Shown here: one piece after another, positions 36,860-46,500 of the stretch | Numbering within the stretch: the stretch's first letter is position 1 | Layout: each line of letters begins with the position of its first letter | Source: an uncultured Methanobrevibacter sp. | Lineage (GTDB): Archaea; Methanobacteriota; Methanobacteria; Methanobacteriales; Methanobacteriaceae | Reading direction: 5' to 3' | DNA: 53,271 nt | Assembly (NCBI RefSeq): GCF_946408925.1 | Contig: NZ_CAMJUE010000008.1 | Location: 1 to 53,271 of the forward strand | Program-made: the position numbers and the translations under genes | The notes under the pieces: model-generated | Seen by the model: the letters and a program-made list of their open reading frames with translations, nothing else | Told to the model about the DNA's origin: nothing | The model's database searches: none

Positions 36860-39800
36860 TTGAAATTAAATAATTTATTTTTTGTTAGTATTATTTTATT
36901 AACAATAATCTTTTTGGGAGCAGTTAGTGCTGCCGATAATGATGTAGCCGTTGATAATTTAATGGCTGAAAATAAAATGGATGAAGTATCTGTTGCTTCA
37001 TCTGATGTTGATTTAGACTCTAGCGGTGATATTAATGATGTTGCTGATAGTGATGATGTAAATGATGATTCCAAACTGGGCATCAGTGATGCTGATGAGA
37101 AATTATCTGCGGGTAATGTGGCTCCTAATTATACTATTGAGGTCACACCATCTGCTATGTCAGGTTCTACTTATGTAGCTCAATATGGTGAGGTAATTAC
37201 AGTTAAAGGAGATTATGGAAATGCAACAGGTAATGTTTCAATTAGATTTGGGTATTCCGGCAATTATCAAGATTTTGATGTAACTCTGGTTGATGGAAAA
37301 TTTTCACATGACCTCACTAAATATACTGTGAGAAATAATTACCAGATTTCTGTAAAGTATAACGGTGATGATTATTATAAATCCGCTTCCTGGTCAAAAT
37401 ATATTCATATACAATTGAATGATGTTGTATGTGGAGATGCTGATTACGGTCAAATAGCATATATTATTGCAAACTTGCATAATGCTACTGGTAATGTTAA
37501 TTTCACCATTAACGGTAAAACCTATACTGGAAAATTAGAAAATGGTGCTTTTACTCAGGAATTTAAAAATTATACTTTAGGGAAAAATTCCGTTAAATTT
37601 TACTATGAAGGCGATGAGAGATTTGATCCTTTAGACAGAACTATCAATTTCAATGTGAAAGCCAATATCGACGAACCGACCGTATACAATTACCAGCCAG
37701 TTATTATTAATGCATACTTAGGTGAGGCAACCGGTAAAGTAAATTTCACTTATAAGGAAAATAATTACACTGTGGATATTGTAAACGGTGTTGCATCAAA
37801 AGAAATTAAAGATTATGAAATTGGTGAAAATATTGTAGAGGTTTCTTATTCAGGAGACAAAAACTTTGATCCATTTATTAAAGAGATAACATTTACTGTT
37901 TTAGATAAACAAGATCCAGAAATATACTCTGCAGTATATCAAAATAATGGAGTAAATGTCGTTTCAATTTACATTCCATACTCCAATGGTACTGTTAATG
38001 TCTCAATTAATGGTAAAAAAATGGTTTTAGAATTAGTTGACGGTCAGGCATTGTATGAAATTGGCGCTGATGATGAAATTAATAATGTTAAAGTGGTGTA
38101 TGATGGTAATGTCAGGTTAAACCCAGCTAAATCATCCGAATTTTTAAAATTAGATCATGTGGTAAATGAAAATACCTGGAAATACTATTTCAACCAGCAA
38201 GACGGCGGTAAATTATTTAACTTCCTTCCTGCAGGAATTACATTAGATTTCCAAGGGGATATTATTAACTATGATGATGAAGAGAGATGGTTTATGGACA
38301 TTAATAAACCTGTTAATGTAATCTCTTCAACTCATGATGCATTTGTTGATTTAAATACTATGGGAGGTTCTTTACTTGGTGAAGACCCTGGAAGTGCATT
38401 TATTGTTTCATATGGTGGATCTGGATCAAACATAAGTAATATTGATTTCCACAATACTCAATTATGGATTTCAAACACTTCCTATGTGGTATTTGATGAT
38501 ATCAGTAATGTTGTTGAAGACCAAAGAGTCGGCTCTGGTGTTGGTGCTACTTCAGTTAGGGACAATTCATCTTATGTAACAATTAAAAACAGTTATTTCT
38601 ACACAAGAAACAATGGTGGTTCAACTACATTCACATTCTCATGGGCAAACCATTGTGTTTTTGATAATAATACTGTTAAAATTGAAGGTAATGTAGGAAA
38701 TATGCTTTATTTAAATCTGATGAATATTGCAAATTTCCCTAATGTCACTGTAAATGCTTATGGTGGTAAAAGTCCTACTTGTCCGGTTAATACCTATAAT
38801 AAATTTACAAATAATAGGCTTTACGGTAAAGAGGGAAGTGCTATTTCTATAGGAATAATGGTTGAAGGTATTTATAATGTAATTGAGAACAACACTTTAT
38901 ATAAAACTTCAATTTCCAATTCATTCGGTGCTATAAATCCTGCAAATAATAGTTATATTGGAAATGTCCTTATGGAGGGATCTAGTTTTACTGCACAACC
39001 TCATTCTATAATTTATAATAATATTGTGCCGGGTACTATGAATACTGGAGCTAATTCAATAGCATATAACAATACTGTCGGTAAAGCAATGACCGTTGGT
39101 GCAGGTAGTGAAGTATACAACAATACTGTTGGAGGTTTGACCTTAAGTGGCGCTGACGCATATGTTCATGATAATGTTGTAAGTGGTGATACAACAATTT
39201 CACAAGCAAATATTATCGTATCAAATAACCAGTTTGTCGGTGACAAAACCATTAAATTCAGCAGTGCAAATGCTAAGAATGTCACTTTCTCAAACAATGA
39301 TGTTAATGGTAATATCGAATTTACTGCAAAGGCAATTAATAACAATATTATAAATAACACCATTACAACTTCAAAAGAATATGCTATCAATTTAAAAACA
39401 TACACTGATACAAATGCCACCATTTCAGATAATATTTTGACTAGTAACGACAAATTTGGTGATGATGCTGTAAACCATGCGGAAGATGAAAGTCTTATTT
39501 TAGATAATCATCAAAATGCATCAGCTCAAATAAATGTCAGTGTTGAAAATATTAAAGTCGGTCAAACTGCAATATTTAATGTGGTTGCCAATGAAACTTC
39601 AATAACTTCTGCAAAAATCATTGTTGGAACTAAAACATACACTGTTGATCTTGTAGATGGTAAAGGAACTTTACAGGTCACTGATTTATTGGCAGGAAGC
39701 TATGATGTTACTGTTATTTCTACTGATGATAAATTCTCAGCTAGAAACACAACCCAATTTAATGTAACAAAGAATGTTGCGCCGCAAATTGTTGTGGATG

Positions 39801-40885
39801 TGCCTGAAGTAAAACAGGGTGTCGAATCATATATTGTTGTGACTATGGCCGATGCAACAGGTAGTGTAACTTTTATAATTGGTGAGGATGAATTTAAAGT
39901 GGATCTTGTTAATGGTGTAGCTAAATTACAGGTTCCTGATTTAGATTCCGGAAAATATAATTTGACAGTTAAATATTCTGGTGATGATAAATACTTGGAA
40001 AATGAAACTAACTCTTCATTAACCGTAAACCAAAACAAAGAGGTTTCAATTTCATTTTCTGCTCTTAAATTTAATGGAGTCGCTGATGAAATTACAATTG
40101 CATTTAAAGATTACCAAGGATTCGGTATCTATAATGCTGATGTAACTATCACTGTTAATGGTAAGACATATGATTTAGTAACTGATTATGATGGTGAAGT
40201 TAGCATTGTTTTAAATTTAACACGCGGAAAATACCCTATAAATGTAGTATTTGATGAAATTGCAAATAAATATGATAAAACAACTGTTGATGAGGAAATT
40301 ATTGTTCAACAAAAAACTTTAATTTTGATTGAAGATATTTCTGATAGTTCAGTTACTGGTGTTTTAAAGGATATTGATGGAAACCCTATCGCTGATGCAA
40401 AAATAATCTACAGCATTGCAGGAGGTAAAAATGAATCTGTCGTAACAGATAAAAATGGATCATTTGTTGTAAAACCTACTCAAAATGGTTTAATTAATTT
40501 CACTTTTGAAGGTGATGATGTAGCTTTAGGCAGTTTTGCAAGTATTAAATTAACTAATGTTATTCCTAAAACTCCTACTCCTACTCCTACTCCTGCTAAA
40601 GTTGCTAAAGCGACTAAAATTAAAGCAACCAATAAAAAATTCAAATTAAAAGCTAAAAAGAAAATCGTGTCTGTAACTTTATTATCTGGTAAAACTAAAG
40701 TTAAATCCAAATTGATTACCATCAAAATCAAAGGTAAAACTTTTAAAGCAAAAACTAATAAAAATGGTGTAGCTAAAGTTAAAGTAAAATTATCTAAAAA
40801 AGGTAAATATACTGCAACTGTTAAATTTGCTGGAGATAAAGACTACAAAAAATCTAGTAAAAAAATAAAAATCGTTGTTAAATAG
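36860..40885 (+). CDS. Adhesin-like surface protein: Ig-like repeats, beta-helix, Lys-rich C-terminal domain
   Basis: A 1341-residue exported protein. A signal peptide ends near residue 24 (FLGAVSA). An acidic Asp/Ser stretch follows to about 80. Four Ig-like repeats of about 85 residues each, with an ATG(N/K)V pattern, run to about 430. A parallel beta-helix spans about 430-870, with many N-N-T turns (VYNNTV, IINNTI). Three or more further Ig-like repeats run to about 1230. A TPTPTPTP linker leads to a basic C-terminal domain of about 95 residues, very rich in Lys. The start is TTG, with GGGGAT six bases upstream; the ATG at 36847 is out of frame. It probably mediates adherence to partners or surfaces. 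The Lys-rich end, shared with two other proteins here, may hold it to the wall. Confidence 0.9.
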   Translation: MKLNNLFFVSIILLTIIFLGAVSAADNDVAVDNLMAENKMDEVSVASSDVDLDSSGDINDVADSDDVNDDSKLGISDADEKLSAGNVAPNYTIEVTPSAMSGSTYVAQYGEVITVKGDYGNATGNVSIRFGYSGNYQDFDVTLVDGKFSHDLTKYTVRNNYQISVKYNGDDYYKSASWSKYIHIQLNDVVCGDADYGQIAYIIANLHNATGNVNFTINGKTYTGKLENGAFTQEFKNYTLGKNSVKFYYEGDERFDPLDRTINFNVKANIDEPTVYNYQPVIINAYLGEATGKVNFTYKENNYTVDIVNGVASKEIKDYEIGENIVEVSYSGDKNFDPFIKEITFTVLDKQDPEIYSAVYQNNGVNVVSIYIPYSNGTVNVSINGKKMVLELVDGQALYEIGADDEINNVKVVYDGNVRLNPAKSSEFLKLDHVVNENTWKYYFNQQDGGKLFNFLPAGITLDFQGDIINYDDEERWFMDINKPVNVISSTHDAFVDLNTMGGSLLGEDPGSAFIVSYGGSGSNISNIDFHNTQLWISNTSYVVFDDISNVVEDQRVGSGVGATSVRDNSSYVTIKNSYFYTRNNGGSTTFTFSWANHCVFDNNTVKIEGNVGNMLYLNLMNIANFPNVTVNAYGGKSPTCPVNTYNKFTNNRLYGKEGSAISIGIMVEGIYNVIENNTLYKTSISNSFGAINPANNSYIGNVLMEGSSFTAQPHSIIYNNIVPGTMNTGANSIAYNNTVGKAMTVGAGSEVYNNTVGGLTLSGADAYVHDNVVSGDTTISQANIIVSNNQFVGDKTIKFSSANAKNVTFSNNDVNGNIEFTAKAINNNIINNTITTSKEYAINLKTYTDTNATISDNILTSNDKFGDDAVNHAEDESLILDNHQNASAQINVSVENIKVGQTAIFNVVANETSITSAKIIVGTKTYTVDLVDGKGTLQVTDLLAGSYDVTVISTDDKFSARNTTQFNVTKNVAPQIVVDVPEVKQGVESYIVVTMADATGSVTFIIGEDEFKVDLVNGVAKLQVPDLDSGKYNLTVKYSGDDKYLENETNSSLTVNQNKEVSISFSALKFNGVADEITIAFKDYQGFGIYNADVTITVNGKTYDLVTDYDGEVSIVLNLTRGKYPINVVFDEIANKYDKTTVDEEIIVQQKTLILIEDISDSSVTGVLKDIDGNPIADAKIIYSIAGGKNESVVTDKNGSFVVKPTQNGLINFTFEGDDVALGSFASIKLTNVIPKTPTPTPTPAKVAKATKIKATNKKFKLKAKKKIVSVTLLSGKTKVKSKLITIKIKGKTFKAKTNKNGVAKVKVKLSKKGKYTATVKFAGDKDYKKSSKKIKIVVK
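40571..40594 (+). repeat. Four tandem copies of a 6-base unit encoding Thr-Pro
   Basis: ACTCCT is repeated four times without change, giving the TP linker before the C-terminal domain of the first adhesin. Perfect short tandem repeats in a surface gene can change length by slippage; whole units keep the frame. Confidence 0.9.
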
Positions 40886-40912
40886 AAGAGTTTATCTTCT
40901 ATCTTTTTTTCT
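40882..40912 (+). terminator. Terminator of first adhesin gene
   Basis: Stem ATAGAAGA (40882-40889)/TCTTCTAT (40895-40902) with a 5-nt loop and a following T-run. The stop codon TAG is inside the left arm. Confidence 0.75.
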
Positions 40913-41263
40913 TTTTTGCATCAATCTATTTCTTTTAATTTTGTATGGGATTTTTTTTGAAAGTTTCATGTCAATATGACTATTTAAACTATATTAAATA
41001 TATTTTTTCACTTGAAACTGCATCACGGGATGATGTGGTGTATTAATGGTTAAAATCTAACTTTGTTAATTAAATGTATCTAATTTTCACATTTACTTTA
41101 AATGAAAAATTTTCCCAAAAACTTTATTTTTTTCCTATGATTTCAAGTCAAGTAAAGATAAGGTTCAATTAAGATAACTTTATATGATATCTATTATATA
41201 AATTAAATAAACTTTATAATTATTAAAGTTTATTGAGTATAATGGGAGGTGAAAAATATAAGT
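40913..41263. other. Gene-free interval before the second adhesin
   Basis: No gene is supported. A small GC-containing hairpin CATCA/TGATG lies at 41021-41035. The promoter TTTATATG (41179-41186) is followed by a leader hairpin AAACTTT (41209-41215)/AAAGTTT (41225-41231) and by GGGAGGTGA (41244-41252). Confidence 0.6.
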
Positions 41264-43411
41264 TTGAAAAAACATTTAATTGTAATATTTTTGTTTACAG
41301 TATTATTTTTGATGATTTCATCGATTTCAGCGCATGATCTTGAAAATGATACTGATGATAGATTACAATCAAATTTTAAGGATGATTTATTATTGGATGA
41401 TGAAATTCCTGATATTCCTGATCTTGTTGAGGATGTATCAAACAATGTTACTCCTACCAATATTGGTGTATATTTCCCGAATTCAGAATTGAATGATAAG
41501 TATAAAGGTCAAACCTTAATATTTTCAGGTAATTTTGAAAATCTTAATCAATTAACGATTAAATCGAATGATGTTAAACTCCTTGGGAATAATGCTAGAT
41601 TTAAAAATACGGTTTTTAATATTGAATCAAATGGCGTAACATTAAAAGATTTTACCTTTGAATTAAATAAAGCAATTAAAAGTAATGATGGAGCCGTAAT
41701 ATCTGTAAGTGGGGAGGATATTAGTTTGGTAAATTTAAATATTTCCTATATTGTTCCCAATGATGTTGAAGCTTATGCAGTATATGCTGATGGGTATAAT
41801 AGGGATGCTGCGGATTGTTTAAAAATTATCAATTCAACAATCTATTTTGAAGGACATAATTTCAATACCAATAAATATAATTGTGCGGTTAAACTGACAT
41901 GGGTAAATTCTTTGCTCATGGAAAATAATACCATAACTTCACGTTTGCCTCTCAAAAATGTCAACTATGGGGCCGATGGGGCAACTCTTGATTCAGATTA
42001 TGTCTATGTTTTAGGTTTAGAAAGATGCGATGATTTCATTGTAAATAATAATACTTTTATTTGTGATGTTAACAAGAGAACTGCTGTTCAATATCCTACT
42101 TTAAATTGTGTGATGCTCAGTAAATCAGATAATGGATTATTTTCTAATAATTCAATTTTCTTGACAGACTTTTTAACATATCCTGGTGTTGAAAATTACA
42201 TTTATGGTTTGGATATTTATAAATTAAACAATCTTTTGGTTGCAGACAATAAAATTTCAATTGTTACAACTGGAGGTAAATTAGCTTTGGGTACAGCCTA
42301 TCCGATTCAGGTATGCGGACCTATTTCAGGTATAAATATCACACGCAATGATTTATACTCATTTTCAAATGGTCCAAACATAGGAATATATTCTCAAAAC
42401 TTTTATGGTTCTACAGAAATTTCAATCACTTTTAATAAGATCAATGTCACCGGGCTTGCCGGAAGTGATGAATGGGCATTAGTTACGGGTATTGAATCAC
42501 AGGACACCAATGCAGAGATATTGAACAATTATATTGAAGTTCATAGTGTGGCTCCAGTTTCTATTGATGATAATCTGTATGCAATTAGTTATCGCCAGTC
42601 TACTGCTGGATCACATAGTTTTGATATTCAAAATAATTTTGCTATTACAAATGGTTATTATGCAGTATATCTTTTAAGTTCTGATTATTCAACAATTGTG
42701 AATAATACTTTGGTATCTTTAAATGATGATGTTGAAACCGGTGATGATTCTTATGGTAAAGGCAATAGAAATCATGATGATTATAGCAGGGATAATATGG
42801 CAATTCATATTTCGGATTATTATAAATCAATGAATAATATTGATATGTCTCAAAATTCCAATTCAAATTCCAATTCTATAATTTCAGGAGAACGATTTTC
42901 CCAAAACAATAATAAACAAGTAAGACCAACTTCCAATCCGTTAATTCCATTTTATTCAAACAATAATAATATTCCTTCAAAAAAACCTATTGACACGGTT
43001 GATACAGATGAAACCAGTGAATATGTTGATGATGGAAGTGTTCAAGGAAATATTGATGATGGAAATATCAATAAAAAAAGAGATTCTCAACAATCATACA
43101 ACGATGGGGAAAATCAAGAGGCCTATATTGATAGCCAATCATTGGGTGATGTGGAAATTGACGGATTTAATTTTAATGCAATGTCAAATAGTAGTGATTT
43201 GTCTCCTTCTTTAAATGGAAATAATAATCCATTGTCCAAATCACAATCTCCATCTTCATCTGATGCCTCTCAAAGTGTCAGTAAAAAAGCTTATGAACTT
43301 GATGAATTGGTCAAAAATGAAGAAAAGTATATCCCATCAGTATTTTTCATTATTGTCATACTGGTATTATTGGTTGTAGGATATAAGCGTAAAAATTCAG
43401 ATTTTAATTAA
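41264..43411 (+). CDS. Adhesin-like surface protein with beta-helix and C-terminal membrane anchor
   Basis: About 715 residues. A signal peptide (LIVIFLFTVLFLMISSISA) is followed by an acidic stretch and a parallel beta-helix from about residue 65 to 510 (repeats of the LLGNNARFKNTVF and NNTFI type). A stalk rich in Ser, Asn and Asp runs to about 680. The protein ends in one hydrophobic helix (VFFIIVILVLLVVGY) and a short basic tail, an anchor unlike that of its neighbours, which end in Lys-rich domains. The start is uncertain. TTG 41264 fits the TTG-AAA starts of its neighbours but lies 11 bases after GGTGA; GTG 41249 overlaps that SD. The product presumably sits in the membrane and projects through the wall. 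Confidence 0.85.
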   Translation: MKKHLIVIFLFTVLFLMISSISAHDLENDTDDRLQSNFKDDLLLDDEIPDIPDLVEDVSNNVTPTNIGVYFPNSELNDKYKGQTLIFSGNFENLNQLTIKSNDVKLLGNNARFKNTVFNIESNGVTLKDFTFELNKAIKSNDGAVISVSGEDISLVNLNISYIVPNDVEAYAVYADGYNRDAADCLKIINSTIYFEGHNFNTNKYNCAVKLTWVNSLLMENNTITSRLPLKNVNYGADGATLDSDYVYVLGLERCDDFIVNNNTFICDVNKRTAVQYPTLNCVMLSKSDNGLFSNNSIFLTDFLTYPGVENYIYGLDIYKLNNLLVADNKISIVTTGGKLALGTAYPIQVCGPISGINITRNDLYSFSNGPNIGIYSQNFYGSTEISITFNKINVTGLAGSDEWALVTGIESQDTNAEILNNYIEVHSVAPVSIDDNLYAISYRQSTAGSHSFDIQNNFAITNGYYAVYLLSSDYSTIVNNTLVSLNDDVETGDDSYGKGNRNHDDYSRDNMAIHISDYYKSMNNIDMSQNSNSNSNSIISGERFSQNNNKQVRPTSNPLIPFYSNNNNIPSKKPIDTVDTDETSEYVDDGSVQGNIDDGNINKKRDSQQSYNDGENQEAYIDSQSLGDVEIDGFNFNAMSNSSDLSPSLNGNNNPLSKSQSPSSSDASQSVSKKAYELDELVKNEEKYIPSVFFIIVILVLLVVGYKRKNSDFN

Positions 43412-43446
43412 ATAATTAGTAATTTACTAATTATTTCTTTTTTTTA
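43411..43446 (+). terminator. Terminator of second adhesin gene
   Basis: A 10-bp stem AATAATTAGT (43411-43420)/ACTAATTATT (43426-43435) with a 5-nt loop, then a long T-run. It starts at the last base of the stop codon. Confidence 0.75.
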
Positions 43447-43530
43447 GTTAATTATATATTCTATTTTTTAAATAAATTAAAATATTAAATATAATTTATA
43501 AATTTTAATTTAATTTTATGTGGTGTTTAT

Positions 43531-46500
43531 TTGAAAATTAATAAAATAATTTTTATATTGTTTCTATTGTCGTTAATATTGATGGTGTCTGCCGTTAATG
43601 CGACAGACTTGAACAAAACTGATGTATTGGGCATTGAAGACAATAATGTTCTTTCAGCTGATATTTATGTTGATATAAATGAAGGTGATGATGCAAATAA
43701 TGGAAAATCAGAAGACGAATCTATTAAAAACTTTGCAAAAGCATTAGAAATTGCAAAGGATAATGATACAATCATTTTGTCCGATGGTGTATATGGGGGA
43801 GAGGACAACACAAAAATAATAATTGATAAATCTATCACAATTCAGGGCGGTAAAAACACTACTTTTGACGGTGATTTTTCTAATTATCTTTTTATTGTCA
43901 CTGATAATGTATCCGTAGCTTTTAAAAATATAAATTTTGTTAATGCATATAAGCATAATTCTGATATGGAGATATTGGATGGTTATGATATTGAGGGAAT
44001 TTATGGATCTGCATTGGATATTAAGGATGCAAGAGTTACTTTAGATAATTGTTATTTTCAATATAATCTGGCAGGATTCAACAGCATAGGTGAATTTGTA
44101 TATGGTGGTGCAATTAGTAATTGCGGTGATTTGACCATTTTAAACACTGATTTTTATTCTAATGCCATTTCTTCTAATTCAGAGATTTTTGGATATGGGG
44201 GATCAATTTATAACAAGGCACGTTTAGTAATAAATAATTCTAAATTCATCGAATCCAGTGGATATTTAATGTGCTATGGTGGTGCAATTTATAATGACGG
44301 AGAATTGATAATGGATAAAAGCACTATTGCAAAATCTTCCTTGGGAGAAAATTCAAAAGGTTCTGCAATTTATAATGCTGGAAATTGCACAATTTTAAAT
44401 TCTATAATTGAAAATAATATTATTGAACCTACTGATTTTACCTATATTTATGGTGCCATATTTAATTCAGGAAATCTAATTGCTCGCAGCAATATTTTTA
44501 AAAACAATTCTGCAGTTTATAAACAACCCTTCACTGAATTCACTGGTTCTCCTATGGTGTATAACATTGGAAATTTGGATTTAACATACAATGCTTTTAT
44601 TGATAATGTTGGATTTAACGGAATCGCCACGGACATTTATTTGAATGCTGGAGGTACTATTAATGTAGATGATAACTGGTGGAATACTAATGATGATCCT
44701 TTTTCATTTGATAAAATAAATTTTGATTGTATTAATTCATGGATAACCTCTCAGTTAACTCCCCAATATTCCTCTTTAAAGATTAATGAAAAAATTAATA
44801 TTTCTCATAGCTGGGTTTCAACTAATGGTGAGGTCATATCAAACAGTCTCGTTCCTGCTTTTGAGGTGGTTGTTTCAACTTTTGTGGGGGGAAATGAAAT
44901 CAGTAAAAAGTTCATGACCAATGAATCAATTGCTTTTAATTTTAACAATACTTCAGTTAAAGGGTCACATGTTGTTAGAAGTAATCTCAATTCCATTGAA
45001 AGCAGGGCAGTAATTGATGTTGGAAAAATTAATACTTATATGGATGTCTTTATAGATAAGAATAGTTTTTATTATGAGGAAATGATTACTTTAAACATTA
45101 CTTTAAAAGATGAAGACGGCAATCCTCTTTCTGGAAAAATTAATTTGCAGATAAATGATGAAAATAAGGTTGTTGATGTAGATGATGGTATGGGCAGTAT
45201 CAGCTTTTCTAATTTAGACCCTAAAAATTACAAAGTAACACTAATTTATAATGGTGATTCAGATCATAATAGGGCATTTAATCAAACAACATTTTCAGTA
45301 AATAAAACTAAATCTCAACTCATAATAAGCAATGTCGATGATATTAAAACAAACGATACTTTGAAATTGAATGTAGTTTTAAAATATGCATCATCTAGCG
45401 TTGCATCACTATATGTTAATGGAATATTTAAACAGGAAATCTATTTAAATAATGGAAACACCACATTGAATTTAGATTATCTTGAAGAAGGACAGTATAA
45501 TGTTACAATAATTTATCCAGAGAATGATTATTATGAATCTGCACGGGATAGTGTGATATTTAATGTGGTTAAGGCTCATGCAAGCATAAATGTCTACTGT
45601 CAAAACATTACATCAGGGGATGATGAAATCATAACCATCGAAGTTTCAACAGAAAACTTCAATTCAGAAGTAATTTTATCAATCAATGGTGTAAATACCA
45701 CTGTTTTGTTAAAAAATAAAATTAATACATTTAAAATATATAGTCTGACAAATGGGACCTATAAAGTTAATGTTTTTTTTAAAGGAAACAATAGGTTCAA
45801 TAAAACCAATTCATCATCATATTTTGTTGTAACAAGAGGAAAATCAAGCTTAAATGTATCAATTGAAAAAAATAATCTTACTGGAACAGTGACAGTCAAG
45901 ACAAACCAAACAAAATGCAGCGGTATTGTTGATTTGTTCATTAACAATAAACATTATGTTGCAAGCTTATTTAGGGGTCAGGCCACTTTCAATGTTGAAT
46001 TTTCAAAGGGAAGCAATTATATTTATGTATTCTATGGCGGAGATAATAACTATGATGGTTCGACATGGAATACATCAATAGGTGAACCTATAAATCCATT
46101 TTTAATCGCAGAGAATATAACCTGCTATGAATTTAATAATTTCACTTATTCGGTAATATTATGTGAAGAAAACGGTTTTGCCGTGCCTAATAAGAATATA
46201 ATTATCAAATTTTTAGGAAAAACATATAATGTAACAACAAACAATTACGGTATTGCAAATTTAACATTTAACTTAAATGAAGGTAATTATACAATCGTTG
46301 CAACCTATGAAAATTCCACTATTGTCAATAATATTTTTGTTGAAAAGATCAAATTCAATTTGTTTGCTCAAAATATTTCTTATTTGGATGATGAGGTTGT
46401 TGAGGTGAGCTTTGAAAGGAACATTTCCGGCTTTGTTAACTTCACATTGTCAAACGGTATTACTAAGTTAATTGAAATTAAAAACAACACTGCAATATGG

